In this document: positions 15,180 to 30,100 of the stretch, piece by piece
Layout: every line of letters begins with the position of its first letter
Numbering within the stretch: the stretch's first letter is position 1
Assembly (NCBI GenBank): GCA_014526335.1
Contig: JACTAT010000014.1
Span: forward strand, 6,170,393-6,234,392
Source of the DNA: Chrysaora quinquecirrha
Taxonomy: Eukaryota; Cnidaria; Scyphozoa; Semaeostomeae; Pelagiidae
Direction of reading: 5' to 3'
Length of the DNA stretch: 64,000 nt
The notes under the pieces: generated by a model
The model's database searches: none
What the model was told of the DNA's origin: nothing
Seen by the model: only the letters and a program-made list of their open reading frames with translations
Translations under genes and position numbers: made by a program

Positions 15180-18100
15180 CCACCACAGTAGTGCTTATCC
15201 ACCGCATTACGCAGAAAATTCAACAACAGGACGCAAAAATACCACCACAGTAGTGCGTATCCACCACAGTAGTGCGTATAGATTTGCAAGCGTGTCTCTG
15301 CGACTTGAATCGGTTAGGTGCTGATAAGGGCTTTGAGCTTCATTCCTCTCCATAACAGAAAATAATACTGGAAACACTGGTGTCTTTTATATGCAAGTTC
15401 CACTATAAGAGAAAACTCCCTATGTAACTGTGAACTAATTAAATCTCCGGCCCCTTAAATACCAAATTCGATACAAATTCCCACAGTTTAATTAGCTTCC
15501 TAATGGCTCCCTTCAGTGCCCCTTCAAGCAGACTCGACTGTAAGTGCTAGAATAAAAGCTATGCCATACCTTTGTATATCACACCAAATTTCAGTGAACA
15601 TGATAGCTGCAAAATACGACGTACAATCGAACGCGACTTCTGCCAATTCTAAATACTTTATATCCAGCCAAAAATTGTTTTCCCATTTCGTAGCTTGATT
15701 TGATTTCGTCCTTGATGGTTTATCTTGCTTTCTTAAATAGTTGATAACTTTAATTACCAATCTTGCTGCCCTTTCTTTATCAGCTATAACAAGAAATATA
15801 AGATGATTAATGTACGGTGTACTCAGTGAGTCCTACGTCACAGAAAGCGAAAGCATCAACAAACGATTTCTGATCCTCTGGAAGCCAATTTTGTAGCCAC
15901 GGTACGCAGCGTTGGTCATATGTGTTTACTGATATGGATGGCTCAGATGGTAAAGCATTGGCTGCGACGGCTGGCTGCGAAGGTCTTACTTGTACGGATG
16001 ATTAGATGACCAGGTCTGGAAGCATTGGCGTATAAAGCCAAGCAAGCAAGCAATCTTTATTTGTCAAGGCTAAGTGATGATACCTTATACAGTGGCCTAC
16101 AGACCGCCAAATTTCAGGGTTCAAATTGCTAGACTGAGTGAGGACCTTAACCCAACGATAAACGTCAGGCATCAGGCTGCCATTGGCAATACACGTGAGA
16201 GGTGGTAAACAGTAGCCGTATTGGTCAATGCAGGCCGGGTGTTCTGGCAGCTAGAGCTGATGAGGACCTGCAACTTGTGCAGTGCTCAAAGACTTATATT
16301 CTAGAACGACCACCCAGGGTACTTATTTAAAGACCTCAGAAGGACGGGCAGCTAAGTTGACTGTAGGCTGGTGAAAGTGAAATGGTGTACTAAGCGCCAG
16401 TCACTAGGAACTCAGTAGTAGGTTAACCAAACAAGACCTAGACCCTGGCTCTGACGCTACCGTAGCTAGGACTCGAAATAACCCAGACCTCACTGAGCTT
16501 CTGATATAACGAGTCAGCTGGATTGGCCTATGACACAACAACATCTTCAGCTGGTGGAAAGTGTTCCTGGTGAGATTCGAACCAACGACCGACTATCTTC
16601 GGTGGAACGCCAAGACCAATCACCTACATCACAGGTTACAGATTCGAGACCTTCCTGGTCATAATAACCTTTTCACTCTTGAACCGACCACCAAGCATTT
16701 CGTTTAAAAAGAGTGGTACTCATAAAATAAGATAAAATTTCATACTCACATTTATTTTGTGGATGTTTGCAGCCTTGTGTAAGATAGAATGACAAAAATC
16801 GATTGAATAGTGATGATAACATCAACTTAAAATCCTCAGAGCAATTTTCAAGAATGTTATGAACCAAAAGTGGCAGTATAAATTCAGCAAATTTCACCTG
16901 AAATATTAAAGAAAAACAAAGCAATGACAACAGATCACATTATACTAGACTTAACTTCTACAAAAGTTTCCAGGAACTGTTTTGTTTCATTTATTACTTT
17001 CCTATCTAGTAAAAACTATGTGTCACAAATAGATGAAAAATTCGTTCGGGCTGAAAAATTTCAAGACAGCGCAAAGAGAACGCAAATATCTTTGTTCATA
17101 CTTAAGCCCTGGCCAAACGATCAAACATTGTAGGTCAAACATTTGAAATTTGCTTGTCGAGCAAAATGTTTGAGCGTTTGGCTAAGTCAAAAACATTGCT
17201 TGTCAAACATTTTTTGCTTGCGTCAAGCAAAAAGTGTTTTTGAACTATTTAAAAAACATCACGCCACAAATTTTGCCTACTTTTGCTTGTCAAGCAATGT
17301 TTGATCGTTTGGCCCCCTTTCAATATTGCTTGTCAAACATTTCTTTTGGTATTGTCATGCTTCAACAGTTTACAACATTTCCACACCTAGCAACATTTCT
17401 TGACAACAAGACGTTCGTGCTTGGGCATTAGCAAACGCTTCGTTGTTCCAGAATGTTAGATAACAATTTTTTTGGACGTGGCCAAACGGTCAAACATCTG
17501 TTGTGAAGCAAATTTCCAATGTTGGACCAACTATGTTTGATCGTTTGGCCAGAGCCTTGAATTTTTTTCGCCTGATATTCCTCAAAGTGTAAACATCAAA
17601 ACAGACTGAACCAATTTACTTAGGCCCAGGCCAAACGATGAAGCTTTTCAAACATTTGAGCTTTGTTTGTGAAGCAGAATATCTGACCGTTTGACCAAAT
17701 TACAAAACATTGCTGGACAAAATTTTTGCTTGTGACAAGCAGAAAATGTTTAGAAGTGCAACAAATTAAGATTACCTTGGATTGTCAAGCAATGTCTAGC
17801 GACGTGGCCAAACGGTCAAAGATTTCTTGTAAAGCAAAATCTCATGTTTGACCAACAATGTTGATCGTTTGGTCAAGGCCTTAGATGGAATTTTAATTAA
17901 GATGCGGATCGAAATGCAACAATATTTTCTATAATTTTGGAAAACTGTCTAGAATTTTTGAGGAGCTGAGTATAAATTTCATGAACAAATTCTTTATAAA
18001 AAATAGACTGATTGCAACACAACGCAAACTCGAAATCAAACTCGGAAAAAACCAATTTACTAACTTACATCTAAAAGACAAACTGGAGCTGTCACTACAA

Positions 18101-21100
18101 AGATTTCATCTTCAACTGCTCTTGTTGAAATGATCGTTGTTGTTAAATCTTTTATCCAATCATCGAACTTCATCAGACCAGGGTTCCAAAAGTTTTCACC
18201 TCCAACTAAACCAAGAAATTCACCAGGCGTGGGTTTCGGAAGTTTTTGTGAACCTTGTGATTGCTGGAAGCCCTGGAAAAATGCAAAAAATAAGTTAAAC
18301 TTGTCTCTGGAACTTGTTATCGAATGCTCATCATTACACAACGTGAAGCCTGTTTCTACAAGCCCCTTATTTATCAAGTTCCCTCATTTGAAGCAGACTT
18401 GCCCCTCTCTACTGCCCCCATGTAATGGCACCAACTTCTATAGTAGCAAATAAATGAAAAATTGAGATGTAATGTGTTTGGTACCTCAACCTCTTGTCTC
18501 TAATTTCTAAGTTAACGAAGGTTAAAAATTATCAAGTCCGTACCCAAATCTATTTAATACTTTCTTGACTGGAGACAACCAGAGCATATTCCGGCCTTTA
18601 TCAAGAATCCTTACTTATAAATCCCAGCCCTCAAAAACTTACGCCATTAGGTAGGCAACTGTTGGGCTTCAAAAAGTGTTGCCAATATTAAGACAATTCT
18701 GTATTGGTTAGGCGAGTAAACAAAATATAAAAAACAAAAGACCAAAACTTGTACATACCTTTTTAGTTTTTGCTGCTTTGAAAGGTTCTGAATATAGAAA
18801 GAATTTCGGTTTCGAATCTTGACTGATGTCAAATAGATTAAGATGCTGGACGCCAGTCTTGGTGTGGAGTGCATCTTTCATGGCATTGGATGCAGATGCC
18901 ACGACTTCAATGCTACGAGGTAATAAGCTGTGTTATTTTGAGAGAAGTAATTTTTAGGATTGACGCAGCCAAATCTAGAATCAAATCTTATATAATCTAA
19001 TTTAATCTAAATCTAATCAAATAATCAAATCTAATCTAATCTCGTCTAACCTAATTTGATCAAATCTAATCTTACCCAGTTTGATCTAACTTAATCTGAT
19101 AGGATCTAATCTAATCTAATCTTAATCTAATCTAACAAATCTTATCTAGCCCAATCTAATCTTACTTGATCTGATACCATCTTTCCTAATCCAAACTAAT
19201 AATCTCAACAAAAGCATTCTTACTTTTCATTCGTTTGAAGGCGACACAGTCGATCCAGAACCAGATGATGTCGATAGGCAACCTCATTAGATCCAAAAAA
19301 CGATTTGTCATCCGGATTATCTCCAGCTACAATGAAATTAATACAGCTACAATGAATTAAGGGCATAATGTAAGGCATATTCAATGCTAGACTAAATTTG
19401 GTCCCTTTTAACCTTACAAACTCAGCCCTTCATGAACAATAATATTCTCAAACACAAAACAGCTGAATGATCCTACCGTCCGTTGGTGCTACAGGCATTG
19501 CTAATGCATGGCAGTCAATTGGGCCTATCTCCCCTAAGCATTTTCCAATTGCAATTTGAGTATTTCTTGCATTCTCACGAGTACTTCTCACGCTTGATGC
19601 TATCTTTAACATCTTCGATAGGATTCCGAGGACTGTCGAACTGCCATCTACAAAGAAAGGGTTATTCAATAATAAACTTTATAATATATATATGAATACG
19701 AATGGTGCTGATAAGGCCCAAAGATTGAAGGAGAACCTTGGTCTGCACATAGTCAATAGAAAATGACATGTGGAGAACAGATACATGTGGAGAAAGAGAA
19801 CATGTTCAGTGAGTGACCAAGCTTTTCAATCAGCTCTCGTTAGACAGCTGAAGTTGAGCTTGGTCGTGTAAGGTCAGCATCTGGATGGGTGACTTTCCAG
19901 ATTGACGAATAAGCAACTCACTCTGCCGTCCTTCGGAAGGGACGTTAAACTAGGGGTCCTATGCCTGGATGCGGCATGCAAAGTAGGCCTAAATTAGGTG
20001 AAAAAGCTAGAAAATAACAGCCTACTCAAAATAAAGTAACAACAACGACAGCAAAAACAAAAACTTTCTTTAGCTTTTCTTTAGTTTTTCTATTGACTAT
20101 GGTCTGCATGAGTTGAAGAGTTCTTGGGCAATTTCATTGGGCTGTTTAGCTCAATTGAAATGTTATTTAGCTCTCCTATCATGCATTCAAGTTTCGAGTC
20201 CGATCAACTGTTGCTTCACACTTGTACAAAACAATCCTTGTGTTTTCAATTCGATAAAATACATACACTCATAAACTATATCATAAAACACTTTATTACA
20301 ACCATCCCTGTAGACTTATTGCATGAGTCCCACTCTTCGCAACATCTTTTCAGAAAGAGAAAAGCAAAAACATTGCTCAGTGCTGGAGATGAATGCTCCC
20401 CACTTGCATCCACAATGCCGAGACAATGTGGCTGAGGCGTCGCATCTTACGGTGGTTCCCGTTACAGGAAATCGCTATTCTCCCCATGAGTCTTCCGCCA
20501 GCCTCCGGGGAGAGAATATCCGGCCCCCAGACCTGCTTACGCAATGGATACCCCTATGCTTTCACTTCCAACTCATGACACTGAACAATTACAGATGATA
20601 TAGTCTTTATACTCATAGAATTTCTTCCTAACAATCAAACTATTGTGGGTAAAGCTTCGTGCGCATGCGCTAAACTCTCATTGAGTAGTTTGAGCGTCCA
20701 GCATAGACTCAATAGCGATAATAACGACTCGTGTAATAAGTCTATCATTCCTGGCTATAGAACCAACTAACTTCACAATTTAACAGAGAATAAAGATAAA
20801 GTTATTGGCTTAGGGCACCCTGGCTTTGTACAACAATGCTCCGCAAACTGAGCTAAGTAGTTGCCTATAAGTTCAAGATATTTCATTTTACAGTCCTAAA
20901 CCTGTCTTCCCAAATAGTGGAATCATTAAATTTGCTCTCCTTGCAATGGTTTGCTGTGATTGCCCTTGGTAAGGAAATCTCTGTCTCCTTTGCAGGACAC
21001 ATGGGTAAAAATGCTTGGCTGTGATGATTGTCCTGAGTGTACGGATTAAAATGGACCATATGAACGATTTTAACGACTATAACTCGTGGTCAGGTTGCTT

Positions 21101-24100
21101 AGCTCGTACAGCATTAGCGTACAAAGGAAAATATAACACGTTCAAGACCTGCTCTTATCGTCTCAGCCTACCCATTTTATTTGTTTTAGTTTCCAAATAC
21201 CCCCGGCAAGACAGAAATTTTTACTGAAGCTTACTGATAAAGTATAAGAAACAGCAGGATGTAAGATTGAAAAAAGCCCTTACTGGCATTGGTTTCCATG
21301 TATGTTTTGAGGTATAGCTTTTCATTTTGTATAATGTCATGAAAATAATTCCAGATCTCGTTTGGCATTGAATCAAGCTGGCACAGCCGTAGAAAATCTT
21401 CCAATTTCTGAAAGAAATAAGTTAGTTAAGAGTCAATGATGACAATCAAGGGATGGATAGGAAAGGGTAACCTTTTTTGAAGGAAGGGTAGCCCTTAGTC
21501 CAGCTCTCTGGATCACAGTCGAAAGGAAATGGGTCTTGAGTTTGCAAGTTCGAAACTCATCCAGACTACATTTACAAACCTACTATTAGTTCAGCGTTTT
21601 ATCCTTTTTATATCAACAAATGACGAACCAAGGTTTCAGGTGAAGGTAAAGGTAAAATGGTGTATTCAGCATCATTCGCAAGGATCTCAAAAGTAGATGA
21701 TTTAACGAGACCATGATTTTGGCTGTGCCATTACCGTGTCTCAAGCTCAATGCCCAGCGTTATCGAGCTTCTGACACCACGGACAAGACCACAAAGCACA
21801 GCACCTTCATTCATTCAATAATATTTCAGTATTCAATCTAACAGAGACGCGAGAAACCTCTCGACTCCGGAAAACTGGGAGAATCAATTAAAAACGGGCC
21901 ACGTTACTACCCACCAGGTAAGTGCATTTTGTCGCTAAACTGATGCAATTTGATGACAATGAAATAACCTTATAAAATCAAATTCAACTCACGTCTTTAG
22001 TTTCATCTGCAGATTTAACTTCATTAATCTTTGACGTCACAGCAAAAAACTGTGGTAGCTCAGGCAATGGGGCTAAGTCAGCTATTGCATCTCGATAAAT
22101 AGTGTTTCCTTCCAGTATTATTAACCGAATAAGTTGCAAGGCCTTTATGAAGAAAACAAGACATTATTATTGACAACTTGAATCAAGATAAATGTTTCTC
22201 TTTATAAGGAACCTTTGGTCTGAGTTGAGGCTGGAGTTCCAATTCTTCAACAAAATGTGGCCGAAAGTTCCTTATTCTGTTCCTAATTGTGATATATTTT
22301 GGTATACTAATTTTTAAAGCAAATTCATTAATTCAATCTTAACCTTTTTGCCTTTACTATCTTCTTCTTTCGCATATTTTGTCAGACAGTTGACAATATT
22401 GCTGATGTGGTAGGCGAATTCCTAAAAGTAAGAACATTAAACATACAAAATGTTTATAAAATTTAGATGTCTTAATTGTTTTAATAAAAGTATTAAATTG
22501 CAGAATGGCAGAATGTGGAAAGAAATAATATTCCTCCGTCGCACAAATCAGAAACCAATGATCAATATACAACAGAAGACTCAGAAAGAAGGGGGAATTG
22601 ATGCTGAAGAAGTCAGAGCCCATAATGAGGGGCTTAATAGATAGGGGGCTTATTCTAAATCTCTGCTTCAGACTTTATCGACGGGGGAGTTAACAGAGCT
22701 TTTATGGTAAATTGTAGTTATTTTTCATGACTACAAAGAGAAATTCATAAACATAAAATATTTCTGAAGTATTTTAAAAACATAACTGAACGAACTCCGC
22801 TTGCCAAGTGACGTGGACAAACGGTCAAACATTACTCGTAAAGAAAATCTCAAAATGACCAACAATGTTTGATAATTTGGCCAGGGCCTTAAAAGACAAA
22901 TCAGTTGGACTAAAACGATTTTTTACCTCATATGACGTATTCAAACTTGTCTCAGATACTTTATGTAAGATTTGATAAACACAAGCAAAGCCACTTTCAT
23001 CCGGGCTTTTATACAATTCATTATTCAGCCAATGACAGCATCTATGAATGACGTCACGGATGAAAAAAGCTCTACTCAAACCGAGGTCGCTATGGTCTTC
23101 GAGTATGAGAAACACGAAAAGTCTGTAAGCGCAGAGATATCTGACTCGTTCTCGATCGTTTCTTGCAGTGCTGACTCTTGTTGAAAGACTGAGGAGAATC
23201 TTCTGTATGCTGTCCTAGAAATATAGAAAGTTCAGCATCAAATGATGAAAAATAAAGAAGCTTGCTTTTGGAACAAACTTCTTGAAGGTGCTGTGGCGTC
23301 GTGGTGTCAGAAGCTCAGTGTGGTCAGGGTTCGAGCCCAGTCACGTTGGCGTCACAGCCAGGTTCTAATCTGGAAGGAAGAATATCGTCTTCCCAAGGCT
23401 AGTACTACTGTTTTACTGGCTGGTTCTGCTTGCTACCTGCATGGCATCATAGACAAAATAGGTTGAAAAACTAAAGCTAACGCAAAATAAAATGCATAGT
23501 CTACCTTTTTCTTTAGAAGAACATCGATTATTGATGATTTCTGATGGCAATTAGCCAAATACTCAATCGTTCCTTTGATGGCATAGGACGCGAAGAAAGG
23601 AGGGTTCGGTGGGGTATCTGACTCTCTATAACAAAACAAGACATTAATTTGAAATTTGTGCCAAATTTTCTTCCCATCTAGTTTAGTTATTTTCAGAGGT
23701 TAAAAGAATGAAAATTAGTTAACTTTTAATGCTACCTCATGAATTGCGAAGCGTCAGATCCTTCTGACGGTGGGTCGAACATTCTGAAAAAGCATTTCTA
23801 TGACTATCTGGTCGAGTTTTTTTACAAGCAGTCTCTCGATAACCTTGAGAGGAAAGAATGGATAATATAATCAGAGTTGCAAAGATCTTATTTTCATTTC
23901 GTTTATAATCGTTCAACCTCCAGTCTCTGGGTATAGAAAAGGTGGGTTTTTGGCATACTGAGGTTGATAAGCACTACTGTTACGTCGTTTTTGCCCTCAG
24001 CAAACATTTTTGTCGTTGCTGTGATGGATGATGATTTTTTAATGAGTCAAGAATCAAAATACCTCTCTGGTGAGTTTTTTCTCGAGGAATTCGTAGGCCA

Positions 24101-27100
24101 GTTTCCCCTGTCTTTTCCTTTGCTCTTGCTCTGCCTCATCGTCATGTGTTTGCAACATCATTTTAGATTGACATGCGAAGTACGGTAATGTAAAAACGAT
24201 CAATCTGTCGAAATTATTAATCAGTAGCTCAGTCCATGGGTCCTCAATCTCCAAGGCTTGTTTGACTTTTTCAAAGGAGTTTTCATCACGATAGAGCATT
24301 AAATATGGAATTATATCCCGATTGTAGTATCTGAAAAGTAAGATAACGACGAGTAGACAGCTTTCAAAAACACGGAAACCAAAATATGGTTTTATTAAAT
24401 TATTACTGACATACATTAGACTTATTGCATAGGCCATTTCTGCAAGATTTTCTCCCTTGAATCACCTCGGGAAATGTCTGTGCAGTACAGTGGAGGGTGT
24501 GCAGTACAGTGCAGAGTCATCAGTACAATGGAGGAATATCCTCCACTGTGCTGCACAGACATTACCCGGGTTGTGAATGTGACTACCAAATGCTATAACA
24601 GCCAACCATACTTCATTATGAATGAAATCGTTCTAGCTGACATGTGCATAAAATTGGCAATAAAACTGCATATTCTAGAATGCCACATCCCCCCCCCAAA
24701 GTGACATGCCTTGCTTTCTTTAAACAGAAGGAACAATTCAGAGTCCATTTACCTTAAAAATTCTTTGGTATCCATGCCAACAACACTGCAGGGAAATTCA
24801 GTAATAGGAAATCCTCGCTTCATCCAATCATTACATAGATATCCAAAATGATCTTTCAAATAATCCTTCGCGTCAGAATAACCATTTTCATTTGAGATAT
24901 CTCTGAAGACCTAATAAAAATTAAGAAATGTGAGGTCATGTTCAAAGGCTGTAAATTAAGATGCAAAAGAACGCGGCAAGAAACGCAGAAATTAATGAAA
25001 TTCCATTCCTTGTGGTCGAAAATCACATTCGAGCTCTGCTTACATGTAAGTGTCTCTCTAATATTCTTATGACACTGAATGTGTAATTAAAATAAAGGAA
25101 CCATTAAGGAACTTTTGGAACTACAATTGACTCAAAAGAGATCAAAAATAAGGAACTTAAAGAACTAGGCCTTGAGCTAGGTTCTTTATAAAAAAGTGCG
25201 TAATAGCCAACAGCACAAAAGAAAATAAATTTAATAAACCTTTCCGACAGTTTTAATATCCAAGAATTTCTCTTTGTAGTCATGAAAAAGCAGAGCAAGT
25301 GCTTTCTTCTCGCATAATTTGCTAAACACAGCAATTTGTTTGATAACAAGCAGTAAGGTCGATGCCAAATTTGCATTAACATCTTCTATACTTTCATCTG
25401 ATATACTGTCCTGAAAAAGGAGGAAAAGGTATGACTATAGCATAAAGTATGACAGTTTTAGGAACATTAGAAGTAACTGTTATGGCTTGGGAAACCAGAG
25501 TTCACAGGTTTGAAGCCTGTACTGATCGTTTCAAAATTACTTTGATAATAATAACAGTGATATTACTTTAGCTTCAAAAGTAAACATTACAGCCTTGCAA
25601 TATTGTTAAATTTTCCTAGAATAAATTCCTAAAAATGAGCAACAGAATCTATAACATTCCAGGGGGGTTGTCCCTTAGTTCTCTAATTAATCACAAATAG
25701 GTGTAGGTTAAATGGTGTATTTAGCCCCGGTTGCTAGGATCTCAGACGCGACGGACAATTCACTCCTTGTAAATCTGGTACAACTTAGCTGGCAACTCTA
25801 TTGTTTTCACGAAAATACCTTGGATGTCCTTTTGTTTCCACCAAGGCACCGTAGACTAGGCTCGATTCCCATCTACTGTGGTATGGCTCTTGGGGAAAAA
25901 TCTGTCCTAGTGTTCGCCCTATATGACAAATATAGCTTTATAAACATATAGTTAAGAAGTCTCTTTAAGGCATTACATTTCCTAAAATAAACCTGACATA
26001 CCTTTAAAATTATGAGATCTGTGAGTGCATTTGCGATTTTATCGAATGCTTTCATTTCCTGTGCAGGAGAAGCTGATTCGTCGAGGTTTGTTGAAGAACG
26101 GAATAAAATCATGACATGACTGGCCACTTTCATCCGGACCTGATGACTCGGATCTGATAATAGTTGAAGTAAGAGGTCCGGAATCTTTGCGCTGTCTTGA
26201 TCACTTGCTATAAACAGAGGTAAAAAATTTACTTGAAATTCCACTCAATAAATTAGTGACTAAATAAGCACTACTATAGTTAATATGCCTTATAATTGTT
26301 TAGTATGCCTGATGTAGTGAATAAGATATTATAGACCGTTTTATAGATATTATAGATTGTTTAGATAGTCCCTCTATAGATTGCTTAATACAAAGTATGA
26401 ATGAAACCTACCTCTCTTGCCTGCTTTCATTGGATCCAAATCACTCCATTCATGACAAGGATCAACCTTAAATGAAACCAAACGCTAGGATTAATTCCAG
26501 TATTTGTCATTAATAACAACTGAAGTTTTCTCATTATGTACAATACACTGGTTGATAGTAAATAAAGATGCGTACCTCTATAAGCTTGATAAAGCAGTCA
26601 ACAAGCATCATTCGAACTTTTGGAGAATATTTCTCTTTTCTGAGGTTCCTGAAAAGAGAAGGCAAATTCAAGGAAGAAATCAAATTTGCTTATAGAAGAA
26701 AACGAACGATATTAGCTGTAATGGCTCCTTTTCACCATATCTCTATGAAGTTATAGGCCTACTATATGTAAGCCAGAAGCCCAATTGATGCAAGCCCCTC
26801 TGATGCAAGGAATGGACTTGAATGACGTTTGCAGGGTCACAAAAGATAGCACATAACTGGCGGGAATGGAAACAACTAGTGGAATTATAGCATGAATTGG
26901 CGCCTCAAGGATTCCGCAAAGAATAACGGGTAAGGAGAAAGAAAGAAAGAAAGAAGGAAAGAAAGAAAGAAAGAAAGAATAAGGCTCATTTAATACACCC
27001 TCTTCCATTAGGCTCATCTTTGTATCACATGTCATTTTTATACCCTCTTTTAAGGTTCTTAATCTTCCATTAATAAACAACTGTTCTTCTTGGCCTCGCT

Positions 27101-30100
27101 ACTTTAACCCTTCCCTCCCTTAGCTTCATTCACTAGAAAAGACCCATATTTCATTAGGCCCCTTTGTGAATCCCTTCTAACTACGTTTCCTTACTACATT
27201 TTCCTTCTAGACACAATTTCACTAAATCCTTAATCTGCGACCCAATTTGCTAGAGCTTTAAATCAAATAGACTCCCTGAGGCATCAAATCTACTTTCATA
27301 AAATATGCGTTAAAATAAAACACTCACCAAAATGCAGAAAGTATCTTTGTAGTAATACATCTAATATCAGATAGCTGACTTGAAGTGAAATGTGCTGTTG
27401 GCTTCAAGAAATCCATCAACTTGCAGAGAAGACCAAGGCCTTTCATGCATGCTTGCTGGTCATTGCGTAGACTTGATATGAATTTTCTAAAAATTGAACG
27501 GAGAAGCCTTTAAACTAGCTGTTTGTAGTTGGTTTTCAACGTTTAACTTCAAATTTCTTTACCTCTTTAAGTTAACTGCCCAAGCTAAATGAGCCCTACT
27601 TTTCTTGGTTCATACAGGATCCAACTTTTGTTTTTGTAGTTTTGTAAGATGGTTTAATTTAGGTTTTGTACAGTAAAAACCCGCACATAACAACCTAAGT
27701 TTTGAACACAGCCTGTTTAGGTTCTTATGTAATGAGGTGTTTATCATAATCAGGGTAGAGGTTCTTAAAACAGGATCTTAAGCGATTGCAAGGTAAAATA
27801 AATCATGGTTCAAGGTTAAGCAGTTTTAGCAGCTTTAGCAGGTCCCTGCTTCTAAATGTTCTGAATACAATGTTTTTGGAGTCCATGAAAGAGGTTAACC
27901 AAAGCACAAATTGCATCCAAACCCCAGCGAGTGATCCAAGTTCCCTTAATTAAGAACCTTTTTGGTTATCAGGTTAAATGGATCTTATGTATTGGGTAGA
28001 ATATATATAAATTCAGGCTGTAAGTTCTTAATAAGTGACGTTTCTTATGTACGGGCTTTTGCTGTATTGAAATCGAATTCACCTACCTGATTAACTCAAA
28101 GACAATCTCAAGATCTACAAGACACGATACTTCACATATTGAGCTTAGATGGTCGACGATTTCTGACAGCTATAAAAGAACATCAATATCTTCATTAAGT
28201 ACTATAGGACCCATTCAAACTGCATCATAGCAGTTCCCTGACAAAGTTTGCCAAACCAATTCCGACCCCCTATTTATTTTGCCACCTCCCATTAGATCCT
28301 GAATGCTATTCCAGCCCCTGCCTAATCCAATCTCCAAGCACGTAGGCACCTAAGTGTACATATTCTGAAAAAATATTGAATATAAAACTCACCAGAGAGC
28401 AGTGGAGAACGCTTGTTGGTTCAAAAGTCTAAATGTAAAAAAAATAACGATTTAAACAGGAGAAGAAATGCGTATTTGTAAGATAATTAAGCAACATTTG
28501 TAGGCTGCAGCAATCAGGAATTCAAAGTTTGATTGGCATTGAATTTTGTAATAGCTACTAATCAATGAATTTTGAAACAGCCCTGACCAAACGATCAAAC
28601 ATTGTTTGTCAAACATTTGAAATTTGCTTTTCAAGCCACGTCGAACAACAATGCCCACCAACTATTATTTAATTTGCTACAAACAAAATGTTTTCAAACT
28701 TTTAGGCTGGATTACACTAGCATCTTCAGGTAAAAGTTGCTTCATATTTTTTCTGTGATCGCGGACAACGAGAGAATATGACAGTGTAAAACCCTTTACA
28801 AGTTAATCGTAGTTGCTTGAAGGATAAAGAATTCAAGAGGAACAATTTGATCAAATGCAAACTCTGTGATGGTCAATTAAAGAGGATTAAGAACCTCGCC
28901 AAAGCCTCAACTGCAAGCAACTATGAGAAACTTGTAAGGTGTTTTACACTGTCATATTCTCTCGTTGTCTGCGATCACAGAAAAAATGTGACGCAACTTT
29001 TACCTGAAGATGCTAGTGTAATCCGGCCTTAAAAAATGTCTCAACATATAAGAAATATTTAAACAAACATAGTACGTTTAAAAAAACCATAGTTACCCTA
29101 TCCAGAAAATCGATTAGTGGGTCTTTGAAATTAGAAGGTTTTCGTGTGAGTAAATTTGAAACTTCTTGCTTCGGAAAAGCGAATTTGAGAATGAATTTTG
29201 CTGCATTAACTTGAAGCTTCTCGGCATTTGAAAATGGCTTTTGCCTCGCACGATCTTGAATACCTGAAAACAGTACACATTATGACCGTTAACTTTTGTT
29301 AATAAGGAAACCAAATAAACATAAATTATGACCATGAATAATCATAAATTATGACTATGAATTACCATAAATTATGTCTATGAATTATCATAAACAAAAA
29401 TTATGAATTTTCATAAATTATGACTATGAATTATCATAAATTATGACTATGAATTATCATAAATTATGACTATGAATTATAATAAATTATGACTATGAAT
29501 TATCATAAATTATGGCTATGAATTATCATAAATTATGACTAAGTATTATCATAAATTATGACTATGTATTATCATAAATTATGACCATGAATTCTCATAA
29601 ATAAAGACCATGAATGATTATAAACTAGTTTACGAATTACCATGTCACAAAACTAAAAATATGACCAATTAACCATAATTATCATAAATTATCACAAAAC
29701 AAAGATCATTGCATAATTGTACCTGGTGAATGTCTGGTTTTAGAGCCTCTATTTTGAGTCGGAATAATCTGACTAGAAGTGTCAATCAAATCGTCGAAAT
29801 CGTTGAAAACCGTTGAACCACTATTCTCATGAGACCCAAAATCGTCAACATCCATTTCATCAGAGAAACCAGTTGTTTTGGATGTCTGTAAAATGAACAT
29901 AGATTTGTCATGAATGTCGACTCTTCCACAAGTGGCACAACTCTAAACAGTAGATGGAACTCAAACCTGGACTGCATGACCAGGGAGCCAAAGAAGTTTC
30001 ATCTGAGCTAAAGAACCCAATGAAATCGCCGAGTACCTCTCCAAGTCATACAGCCCAAGATTTTCTTCCCGTTTGGCTTTCTGTGTTTCGGCTATATCGA

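Noticed and set aside
23285..23450. Possible tRNA gene with GGTTCGAGCCC
   Set aside because: No acceptor stem or D-arm could be folded; treated as SINE-like sequence without enough support for a feature.
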